64,000 nt of DNA from an uncultured Clostridia bacterium (GTDB lineage: Bacteria > Bacillota > Clostridia > Oscillospirales > Ruminococcaceae), in NCBI GenBank assembly GCA_947624555.1, contig CANQKW010000001.1:124001-188000 (forward strand), given 5' to 3'. Of the stretch, positions 55,278 through 63,346 are shown one piece after another (within the stretch, counting starts at the first letter, position 1; each line of letters starts with the position of its first letter). The notes beneath the pieces were generated by a model. The model saw only the letters and a list, made by a program, of their open reading frames with translations, searched no databases and was not told the DNA's origin. A program made the translations under genes and the position numbers.

Positions 55278-55410
55278 CACATTTAACTCAGATTTAAAAA
55301 ATTTTTCCTGCTTTGTCAAGCTTTGTTATAATTCACAATTTATTTTGTATAAAATTATGCAAAATTACCTAAGCAAAACCAAAAAATTATTTTTTAATTT
55401 TATTAAAGTA

Positions 55411-55439
55411 TTGCATTTTAGATACAACTATGTTATACT
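55411..55439 (+). promoter_or_regulatory. Promoter of receiver protein and second hybrid kinase
   Basis: TTGCAT, 17 bp, TATACT with extended -10 TG (TGTTATACT), about 60 bases before the receiver gene. Confidence 0.7.
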
Positions 55440-55500
55440 TATTATGTGTGAAATATCTGATAAGAAATTATCTGTCGGTAAAATTAAAATTCAAGGAGAA

Positions 55501-55908
55501 ATGATTGTAATGCTTACAGCACGCAAAAGACGAATTATGATTGTTGATGATGATAATATTAACATCAGACTCTGCGACCTTATCCTAAAGAAAGCAAATT
55601 TCGATACGGTGTCAGCCACATCGGGACGTCAGTGCCTTGATTACCTGAGAAACCCCGCCTGCCCCCAGATAGACCTGATACTGTTGGATATAGAAATGCC
55701 CGTGCTCAACGGTTTTAATACGCTTTCAAGTATCAGACAGTCGGAAAGCCTGAAACATATCCCCGTAATGTTCCTGACAGCTACGGCTACTCAGGCAACG
55801 GTACAGGAGGCGATAAGGCTGGGTGTTAATTCATACCTTAAAAAGCCGTTCCTCCCGAACGAACTTCTTGAAAAAGTGACAGCAATTTTAGGACCGAATC
55901 CGCAGTAA
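55501..55908 (+). CDS. Stand-alone response regulator receiver (CheY-like)
   Basis: About 132-135 residues of receiver only: MIVDDDNINIRLCDLIL (acidic triad), LLDIEMPVLNGF (phospho-Asp), LTATAT and LKKPF (Lys). There is no output domain, so it probably shuttles phosphate to or from the HPt domains of the two neighbouring hybrid kinases (inference). Start is uncertain: AAGGAG sits 2 bases before ATG 55501 but 11 before ATG 55510. Confidence 0.88.
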   Translation: MIVMLTARKRRIMIVDDDNINIRLCDLILKKANFDTVSATSGRQCLDYLRNPACPQIDLILLDIEMPVLNGFNTLSSIRQSESLKHIPVMFLTATATQATVQEAIRLGVNSYLKKPFLPNELLEKVTAILGPNPQ

Positions 55909-55931
55909 ATTCATTTTCGGAGTAAAATGAT

Positions 55932-58205
55932 ATGCTTTACAATATTTATTTTGAGGCTGCCGCAATGGCGTTTATGATAGTCATAAATGTCTACATACGA
56001 TTGCAGTATAATTCAAATTCGGTATATAACAGGCAATTCAAAAGACTTGCGCTTACACTTCTTATTGCAATAGCGCTTGACCTTATTACCGCCGTTACGA
56101 TAAGCTATGCGACGTTAGTACCAATTCCGCTGAATATGGTGCTGAATTATCTGTATTTTGCGGCGGATACTGTTCTTGAATATCAGTTTGTGCAATATTC
56201 GGTGCTGTGCGTACTGAAAAAGCCGAAATCATTGGTAATCAATATATCAAAGGGAATACTTTTATTCTCACTGGCATTGTTGACTGTGAATTTCCTGACA
56301 AACTGGATATTCTCGTTCAGTGAAACAGAAGGCTATATTCACGGTCCTATCTATCCTGTCGTACATATTATACCTATTCTTACGATAATTGCAGTTCTGG
56401 CGATACTTTATTCGGGATATAAGAATTACAGCAAAAGCCAGCGGGGCTGCGTTATTGCTTATACGGTATCGGTCGTTTCGGGACCTATTGTGCAGATAAT
56501 TTTTCCGGATATTCTTTTTATATTGTTTTCGATAGCATTGGGATTTCTTACTCTTCTGTTTTCAATGGAAACCCCCGACTATCAGGAACTTATAAAAACA
56601 ATGGACGAGCTGCGTGTCGCACGGGATAAGGCACAGGAGGCAGAAAAAGCAAGAGCGAAATTCCTGACCGCTATGTCGCACGAGATAAGAACGCCGATAA
56701 ACGCTATTATCGGAAGTGCGGAGGCAATCCTCAGCAGTCCCGACGACGAATCCACCATAAGATACACGGGAAACGTACTCACGGGCAGCAGACGTCTGCT
56801 CACTATGATGAACGATATAATGAGCTACACCGAAATGGCGTCGGGAGATTTCAAGCTTGAAGAGTCGGTGTATGACACGTCAATGTTCCTTATGGATATA
56901 CTTTCCAGCGGAGAGTACTACACGGAAAAGAATAACCTCGAATTTAAGACGGTTATTTCTGGAGATATTCCCTCTGAACTTTACGGCGACTGCCAGAGAT
57001 TAACTCAGATAATAGACAATCTTTTATCAAATGCGGCAAATTTCACGGAAAAAGGCTATGTTGAGCTTACGTTGGAATGGAGAAATATCGGAAACGATAT
57101 GGGAGAGCTTTTTGTCGCCGTAAGGGATACGGGAATAGGCATCAAGGAAAACGATATTTCGATGATTTCTTCCAGCTTTCTCAGAATAGACAGAGAGCAT
57201 ACCGAAAACAAGGGCGGCGTCGGTTTGGGACTTACCATCGTCACCTGCCTGCTCAATTATATGGACAGCTCGCTAAAGGTAGAAAGCAACTACGGCGAAG
57301 GCACAACAATGAGCTTTTCACTTATCCAGAAAATATCCGACTCAACGCCTATGGGCGACGTTTCGGCTATTGATAATAAAAATCTGAAAAACAACATCGG
57401 TTATATTGCTCCTGACGCTCACATTCTTGCCGTAGATGACAATAAGATAAATCTTGAAATAATCTGCCGTTGTTTTGCGAAAACAAAAGCGTCTGTCGAT
57501 ACGGCAAATAACGGCAAGGAAGCTGTTGAGCTTGTAAGAAAAACGCACTATGACGCAATTTTCCTCGACCATATGATGCCCGTTATGGACGGAATAGAGG
57601 CAATGAAAATTATCCGCAGCGAAAAGCTTTGCCCCGATACTCCCATTATAGTGGTAACGGCAAATGTCGTTTCGGGCGAGCGTGAAATGTATCTTGAATC
57701 GGGATTTGACGATTATGTTTCAAAGCCTGTTACCGAAAAAAGGCTGTGCGATACGCTTAAAAAACACCTTGCAAAAAATCTTATAATATCGACCGACAGT
57801 TTCCCCGAAGAGCCTGCTGTTCCCGAGGACGCCAAAACAGAAGAAAACAGCGGAATTAAAGAAAAACTTTCATTCCTTAACACCGAAATGGGACTTGCCT
57901 ACTGCTGTGACGACGAGGATTTCTATTTGCAGATAATAACAGACTTCCTCGAAAATAATAAAACAGAGGCTATCAATGACGCATTCAGAGAAAAGGACAC
58001 TGAAAATTACCGGATACTTGTACACTCCCTTAAAGGCACATCAAGGACAATAGGCGCAGACGAGCTTTCGGATTTCGCTTTAAAGCTGGAAATGGCTTCA
58101 AGGAGCGACGATTGGGACTTTATTGAAAATAATAACGCTCAATTCCTCGATGAATACAACGGACTTATAAAACGAATTCAAAGCGCTTTGAGTATGGTTC
58201 ACTAA
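55932..58205 (+). CDS. Hybrid histidine kinase (membrane-HisKA-HATPase-REC-HPt), paralogue of the 52895 gene
   Basis: 757 residues: about six membrane helices in residues 1-212, linker coiled coil, HisKA (AMSHEIRTPINAIIGSAE, His250), HATPase (IDNLLSNAANFTEKG, DTGIGI, GVGLGLTIV), receiver (HILAVDDNKINLEII, Asp546 in FLDHMMPVMDG) and HPt (LVHSLKGTSRTIG, His698). It is 23 bases after the receiver gene. The membrane part differs from that of its paralogue, suggesting a different signal. Confidence 0.93.
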   Translation: MLYNIYFEAAAMAFMIVINVYIRLQYNSNSVYNRQFKRLALTLLIAIALDLITAVTISYATLVPIPLNMVLNYLYFAADTVLEYQFVQYSVLCVLKKPKSLVINISKGILLFSLALLTVNFLTNWIFSFSETEGYIHGPIYPVVHIIPILTIIAVLAILYSGYKNYSKSQRGCVIAYTVSVVSGPIVQIIFPDILFILFSIALGFLTLLFSMETPDYQELIKTMDELRVARDKAQEAEKARAKFLTAMSHEIRTPINAIIGSAEAILSSPDDESTIRYTGNVLTGSRRLLTMMNDIMSYTEMASGDFKLEESVYDTSMFLMDILSSGEYYTEKNNLEFKTVISGDIPSELYGDCQRLTQIIDNLLSNAANFTEKGYVELTLEWRNIGNDMGELFVAVRDTGIGIKENDISMISSSFLRIDREHTENKGGVGLGLTIVTCLLNYMDSSLKVESNYGEGTTMSFSLIQKISDSTPMGDVSAIDNKNLKNNIGYIAPDAHILAVDDNKINLEIICRCFAKTKASVDTANNGKEAVELVRKTHYDAIFLDHMMPVMDGIEAMKIIRSEKLCPDTPIIVVTANVVSGEREMYLESGFDDYVSKPVTEKRLCDTLKKHLAKNLIISTDSFPEEPAVPEDAKTEENSGIKEKLSFLNTEMGLAYCCDDEDFYLQIITDFLENNKTEAINDAFREKDTENYRILVHSLKGTSRTIGADELSDFALKLEMASRSDDWDFIENNNAQFLDEYNGLIKRIQSALSMVH

Positions 58206-58222
58206 ACCTCGAATTTTTACAT

Positions 58223-58260
58223 AAAAAAAGGTTCTCAGAAAAATCTGAGAACCCTTTTTT
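58223..58260. terminator. Bidirectional terminator
   Basis: GGTTCTCAG, loop, CTGAGAACC with A-run left and T6 right. Ends both the plus-strand kinase operon and, on the minus strand, the 49-residue gene whose stop codon lies in the T-run. Confidence 0.93.
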
Positions 58261-58408
58261 ATTGCCTGATATAAATTCCCTGCTCTTCGATATAATCCTC
58301 AAGTTCCTGTTTCATATCGCTGATTTTTTGTTCATTCTCCCTGATTTGTTCGTCAGTAAGCCCGGAGGGAGTTTCTGTTTTCTGTATCTTTTTTTCTTTA
58401 TCGTCCAT
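58259..58408 (-). CDS. 49-residue acidic helical protein
   Basis: Too short for most gene finders. It reads MDDKEKKIQKTETPSGL then a heptad-like acidic helix ending EEQGIYIRQ. I do not recognise it. It is supported by an excellent ribosome site (GGAGGTG, 5-base spacing), its own promoter at 58427-58455 and a terminator straddling its stop. The frame is open 27 codons further upstream but that stretch includes the promoter. Confidence 0.75.
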   Translation of the reverse strand: MDDKEKKIQKTETPSGLTDEQIRENEQKISDMKQELEDYIEEQGIYIRQ

Positions 58409-58426
58409 ACGAACACCTCCGATTTT

Positions 58427-58455
58427 ATTGTAACACAAAAAAGCGAAGTTGTAAA
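58427..58455 (-). promoter_or_regulatory. Promoter of the 49-residue protein gene
   Basis: TTTACA, 17 bp, TACAAT with extended -10 TG (TGTTACAAT). Located between the propeller gene and the small gene. Confidence 0.75.
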
Positions 58456-58473
58456 GGGGTCGGACAAATTTTT

Positions 58474-59319
58474 TTAAATATCGAACCAATTTTCCTTTAA
58501 AGTAAATTCTTTTTCGCCAAGCTCATACAAATCGCCGTTTGACGATGCAATTCCTTCGCCGTTTCTGATAAACACATAATAATAACCCCTAAAAAGTCCG
58601 ACCGTGTAGATAATCTCCCCTGTTTGCGCAGAGCGCACATCAACAAAATGAAACGGCTCTGTTCTCGGCTCGTTATATTTAAATCCAAGTCCCAGGATAT
58701 AATCATACTTTTCGCAGTAGGCAATCCGCTGATAATGCTCATTCACGTTGCTTTCGACTGACCAAAGCTCTTTCTTATTCGGCAAAAAGCACTTCATTCC
58801 TCCGCCGAAAACAGCGACATAGATCTTTCCGTCGTGCGACAGCATATCCATTGCCGATTTTTCGAGTTTTAAAATTTTACCGGGAAATTTGATTTTCATT
58901 CTATCTCCCGACAATTTCAGCGGCAAATCGCTGTCGGGGTAATAGTCGCTGATATTTCTTTCTGTTTCAAGTCCTTTTACGCCTATTGTCCTGGTGTACA
59001 TTATATCGGAATAAAGCACGAAAATCTGCTTTTCGTCAAGGGAAAACAGCACCGTCTGCACGTGAAAAAATGTGTCGTCTTTGTACAGTTCTTTTCCCGC
59101 GGCAGTTTCGTAGAGTGTCAAATCCATACTGTAAGCTGCGGCAACAAAGTATTTTCCGTCGTCCGTAACGCACATTCTGTTTCCGCCTGACTCGAAATTT
59201 GTCTTGTACGAACCGAATTTTTCACCGGTTTCGGAGTTAAAAATGGTGACATTGCCGTCCGAATCGCCCGTAAGGAAGAATTTTCCGTTCCGTGACGACC
59301 TCATTTCACAAATGTCCAT
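58474..59319 (-). CDS. WD40-like beta-propeller protein
   Basis: 281 residues, no signal peptide. Repeated blade-like units such as GKFFLTGDSDGNVTIFNSETGE, DGKYFVAAAYSMDLTLYETAAGKELY and HFVDVRSAQTGEIIY suggest an incomplete WD40/YVTN-type propeller of about five to six blades. Probably a scaffold or binding protein in the cytoplasm. Clear ribosome site (CAGGAGG). It lies 81 bases after the giant surface-protein gene. Confidence 0.65.
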   Translation of the reverse strand: MDICEMRSSRNGKFFLTGDSDGNVTIFNSETGEKFGSYKTNFESGGNRMCVTDDGKYFVAAAYSMDLTLYETAAGKELYKDDTFFHVQTVLFSLDEKQIFVLYSDIMYTRTIGVKGLETERNISDYYPDSDLPLKLSGDRMKIKFPGKILKLEKSAMDMLSHDGKIYVAVFGGGMKCFLPNKKELWSVESNVNEHYQRIAYCEKYDYILGLGFKYNEPRTEPFHFVDVRSAQTGEIIYTVGLFRGYYYVFIRNGEGIASSNGDLYELGEKEFTLKENWFDI

Positions 59320-59400
59320 ATTGAACCTCCTGAAAAAATTTCAATTTATTTTTGATTGCCGCAAATTCTACTAAAAATATCACTTCGTAAGGCGCAATTT

Positions 59401-62400
59401 TTATTTTGTCAGTGCTTTTTCTTTCTTGTGCGACTTGCTTTTAACGACCGCCACTATGACGATTACAGCGACCACGGTAACTCCGGCAGCAGCGATGATA
59501 ACCGCAAGCGTTACGTTCGACGAACTGCTCGACACGCAGAACGACGCTGTTCCGTTTTCGAGAGCAGGATTTTCTACGATAAGGTAACTTCCGTTTTCTG
59601 TAAACTGAACAGGTTTCCACGCACCGTTTATGTACTGCATAAGCGCAGCGTTATTTCCAGTTTTGAGAAATCTGAGCGCCGTCGGGGCGTTCTCGGAGTC
59701 TATCGTCACAATCCTAAGCTGTGCGCCTTCGGGCGCAAAGACTGCACTGCTTTCGGTTTCGACCAAAAGCCGAGAATTCTCGTCAAAATTTCCGTCCGCA
59801 AGTATCAGCGAAAGTCCGTCCTCGCTATACTTGTCAGCTGCAATCGAAGTGATGAGCTGAATGTATTCGGCGTTTAGCCTCTTCGGGAATGTGATATTCT
59901 CGAAGTCAAAATCTTCCCAACGTGCATAGTATCCTGATTTATTCGGTATTTCGGGAATATCTGACGGATTGAGCGAACCGCCGTACGGCACGGTAATCTT
60001 TTCCAGCATCTCGCCGTCTGCGAAAAATTCGACCACGATGTCGGCGAAATCTCCTGCACGCTTTGCAAATTCCGCATATCCAAACGGCTCTGCCAGTCCT
60101 GCATAGCTTATGCGGTCGATGCCTGCAACGCCCCTGTCAACGAAAAAGTTCCTCAAAATCTCGGTATTTTCCTTTGAAAAATCGACATATCCTGCCAAAG
60201 CGCCTATTTTCTCGCTGAAACCTGTAATATCCGATATTGACAGACAGTCGGTCATAATGCCGCCCTCACCTGCGATACCGCCGATATAAGACGCACCCGA
60301 CAGCGTCACCTTAGAAACGCACTCACGCAGTTTAGCGGAAGAGTACCCCGCAATGCCGCCGACGTAGTTTCCGCTTGTGCTGGATACTGCGCCGCTCGCA
60401 CGGGCGTTCTTAACAAGTCCCATATCCATTCTGCCGACAATGCCGCCGCAGTAATTCTTCTTGGCGATTATTTCGCCGCTGTTTTCACAGGACTCAATTA
60501 TATCCATAACGTTGTAGCTGAAGTTTATTGACGGGTTTCCGTTACGGGCGATATCGTCCTCCGGGTCGAGGTCGAACTCTATCGCCATAGCCCCCGTAAT
60601 ACCGCCGATATTCACGTCGCCCTCGACCTTGCCGCTGTTCACACAGTCAAGAGCTTTGCCGTGACGGGAATTGCTGTCGGAATTGGCACTCTCGGTCTCG
60701 GAAATATCCTCCGAAAATCCTCTCTGCGCCTCATCTTCCGAGAGCAAATCACGATAATTCTCCTTAAAAATCCCAAAAATACGTTCCAGGCAGTCGTTTA
60801 TATTGCTAATATCGTTCAGCAGGACGTCGACCTCGGAATTGGCTTTTGAGCTTATTCTCGAAAGCGTTGAAATCATAGCCTTCATATTTTCGGAAAGCGA
60901 GTCTGCGGCGTTTGAAAACCTTTCGTCCAGCGCAGGAAAACGCACCTCGGACTCTCCCGAAAGCGTCTGCGACATATCCTCCAGTTTTTTCACTGCCTCG
61001 GACAGTTTGTCGCCTGCCTTGGATATAATATCGGACGCATCGCCTGCCTTAGACGCCGCCGAAGTGACGGAGTCAAGCGTTTTACCGAGAGCGTCGGCGG
61101 CTTTATCGACATTTTCGCCCGAAACGCTTATCGAGCCTGCCGCCTTAGCTGTTTCTGAAAAAGCGTCGCTTAGATTTCCCATAGCTGCTGACAAGCCTTC
61201 AGCGTCTATATCGTCGAGAATATCGCTGATTTTAGCGTTTATATCGGACAAATTATCCGAAATATCCGATACGGAATCGAGAATTGTCCCGATCTGCTCC
61301 GATGCCGCTTTCATCGTGTCCTCGGGCACGGACGAACCGGTAATCTTATCGAGTGCGCCCGACATTTCCTCCGCCGCTGCAGAGGCTTTATCCAGAGCAA
61401 TTTTGAGGTTCTGCGACGCACTTTGCAGCTCGTCGAGAGCCTTTTGCATTTCAACGGGGTCAACGGCTGTGTTGAGATGTTCCGCTGCCTTTTGGAGAGC
61501 CTGCGTTGCACTTTGCAGTTCGTCGGTCGCCTCGTCCAGTTTTCCCGTATCGGGGATGCCTCCGCCGCTTACCGCTCCTGCAAGCTTTGCCGCAGCTCTG
61601 CCGAGCGCCGCCGTAGCAGAATTAAGCTCGATAAACGCCTTATTCATCTCGCCCGAATCAATCGCTCCCGAAATATCGCTTACCGCACCGCTCACACTGC
61701 CGAGAGCGTCCAGCACCTCCGACAGACAGTCGGAAAGCGCAGTGACGCTTGTTTTCAGCTGCTGCCAGTCAGATCCGTTAAGCCACTCGGAAAGGCTTTG
61801 GAAAGCGGCGTCCAGACGTTTCGCAGCGTCCGACATATCCTTCATCTCGGACATTATCTTGTCGAGCGATTTGGTAATGTCTTTCATCGAAGTCTTTATC
61901 TCTTCGGGGTCGCCGAGAGAGCTTTGTATTTCACGCAGGGCGTTTCCTACGTCACGCAGAGCAGATTCGATTTCGGGGATTGCCTTATCTATGTCATTGA
62001 GTGCGTCTTTCGCCGAATTTACCGCATCGCCCGCATACTCGCCCGACTGTTCCAGTTCACGCAGAGCCTCAGTGCATTTGTCGGCAAAATCGCTTATAAG
62101 TTCCAGAGCCTCGTCAAGCGAATTGAGTGCGTCGGGCGCATCGTCCAGCGCCTTGTCTGCCCTTGCCAGGAGTTCGTTTATCCCGTCGGAATAGCCGTTG
62201 AATATCTCCTCCGTTCTGTCCGCAATATCGTCTGCATTCTTCTGTGCAGCGTTCATCTGAGAGGTGAGCGACTGTATCTCGGAATTGAGCCTGTCGCCGC
62301 TGTTTCCTGCGTCGGAAATCAACTTTTCGACAAGTTCTGACAGTGTATCCATTTCATTTCCAAGACGCTGCGCCGTATCCTCGGAAAATTCAATGCTGCA

Positions 62401-63345
62401 ATACGGCTCCATCTGTCCTGCGATACCGCCCACGTCTTTCCTGCCGTAGACCTCGCCCGTATTCGCACAGGACTCCAACATTCCGCATTGACGTCCGACA
62501 ACTCCGCCGATGTTGTAACCAGTATGCTGATATCCGACAGTTCCCGAATTCGAGCAGCGCCTGATTATCCCCGAAGAATAACCTGCCACGCCGCCTATAT
62601 CGGATTTTCCTATCGCACCCTCAACCGAGGTGTTATCAAACCCTATATTCTCGGCGCTGACTTCAATATCCGAGTAAACGGCATTGACGTTTCCGCTGTT
62701 GGCGCAGTCTATAAGTATTCCGAGATTGTTGCCGCAAATACCGCCTGCCGTGCTCTCAGCTGAAATAACTGCAAAAGATTTGCAGCCGCTTATAACGCCG
62801 CTTTCCTCGTTTTTTCCGGCTATGCCGCCAACGCTGTCTTTTGCAAAAACCGTTCCCTTGTATTCGCAGGAATTGATTGTTCCCTTGTTTACGCCGACAA
62901 TACCGCCGACATTATTCCCCGAACCGCTCGGAGAAACGCTGCCCGAAACGACCAGATTTTTTATCACAGCGCTGCGCTCAACGTGACGGAAAAGTCCTGA
63001 TTCCGATGCGCTGTCGCTGATATTAAGTCCCGAAATTGTGTGACCGTTTCCGTCGAATGTACCGCAGAAAATAGGTATACCGTAAAATTCCTTTTCGTTA
63101 AGGCTTATATCGGCGTTAAGTTCCACGTTAAGCCCGTAACTTGCAGAATCAATCCTGCATTCTTCCGCAAATTTCATAAATCCTTCCAAATCGGAGATAT
63201 ATTCCGTGCGGTTGGTTGCCGTCGGGGCGGACGTTTCTGAAACGTTTCCTTCAGCTGCAAAAACGTTCTGCGGATATGCCGATACAAGACTTACCGCAAG
63301 CGCACAAGCCGAGATAACGGAAACTGCTTTACAAAATTTCTTCAT
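59401..63345 (-). CDS. 1314-residue surface protein: GLUG repeats, long helical stalk, GLUG repeats, InlB-like domain, C-terminal anchor
   Basis: Signal peptide (about 1-31, ending NVFAAEG). Residues about 90-320 are GLUG-type beta-solenoid repeats (VGGIVGVNKGTINSC, IGGVAGYSSGIIRRC, VGGIAGQ). About 325-930 is a long Ala/Leu/Ser/Asp-rich helical region with heptads of the type A..L..A, like a stalk. A second GLUG block is at about 935-1090, then an InlB B-repeat-like domain (VEFFADGEMLEKITVPYGG). A single TM (about 1278-1303) precedes a basic tail, so it is membrane-anchored, not LPXTG-anchored. Its ribosome site lies inside the end of the MMPL gene. Confidence 0.82.
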   Translation of the reverse strand: MKKFCKAVSVISACALAVSLVSAYPQNVFAAEGNVSETSAPTATNRTEYISDLEGFMKFAEECRIDSASYGLNVELNADISLNEKEFYGIPIFCGTFDGNGHTISGLNISDSASESGLFRHVERSAVIKNLVVSGSVSPSGSGNNVGGIVGVNKGTINSCEYKGTVFAKDSVGGIAGKNEESGVISGCKSFAVISAESTAGGICGNNLGILIDCANSGNVNAVYSDIEVSAENIGFDNTSVEGAIGKSDIGGVAGYSSGIIRRCSNSGTVGYQHTGYNIGGVVGRQCGMLESCANTGEVYGRKDVGGIAGQMEPYCSIEFSEDTAQRLGNEMDTLSELVEKLISDAGNSGDRLNSEIQSLTSQMNAAQKNADDIADRTEEIFNGYSDGINELLARADKALDDAPDALNSLDEALELISDFADKCTEALRELEQSGEYAGDAVNSAKDALNDIDKAIPEIESALRDVGNALREIQSSLGDPEEIKTSMKDITKSLDKIMSEMKDMSDAAKRLDAAFQSLSEWLNGSDWQQLKTSVTALSDCLSEVLDALGSVSGAVSDISGAIDSGEMNKAFIELNSATAALGRAAAKLAGAVSGGGIPDTGKLDEATDELQSATQALQKAAEHLNTAVDPVEMQKALDELQSASQNLKIALDKASAAAEEMSGALDKITGSSVPEDTMKAASEQIGTILDSVSDISDNLSDINAKISDILDDIDAEGLSAAMGNLSDAFSETAKAAGSISVSGENVDKAADALGKTLDSVTSAASKAGDASDIISKAGDKLSEAVKKLEDMSQTLSGESEVRFPALDERFSNAADSLSENMKAMISTLSRISSKANSEVDVLLNDISNINDCLERIFGIFKENYRDLLSEDEAQRGFSEDISETESANSDSNSRHGKALDCVNSGKVEGDVNIGGITGAMAIEFDLDPEDDIARNGNPSINFSYNVMDIIESCENSGEIIAKKNYCGGIVGRMDMGLVKNARASGAVSSTSGNYVGGIAGYSSAKLRECVSKVTLSGASYIGGIAGEGGIMTDCLSISDITGFSEKIGALAGYVDFSKENTEILRNFFVDRGVAGIDRISYAGLAEPFGYAEFAKRAGDFADIVVEFFADGEMLEKITVPYGGSLNPSDIPEIPNKSGYYARWEDFDFENITFPKRLNAEYIQLITSIAADKYSEDGLSLILADGNFDENSRLLVETESSAVFAPEGAQLRIVTIDSENAPTALRFLKTGNNAALMQYINGAWKPVQFTENGSYLIVENPALENGTASFCVSSSSSNVTLAVIIAAAGVTVVAVIVIVAVVKSKSHKKEKALTK

Positions 63346-63346
63346 A

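Noticed and set aside
60803-62340. Long plus-strand open frames (463 and 305 codons) opposite the surface protein stalk
   Set aside because: They are antisense shadows of the repetitive Ala/Ser/Leu/Asp coding region; composition is Ser/Ala- or Arg-rich with no family motifs or ribosome sites.
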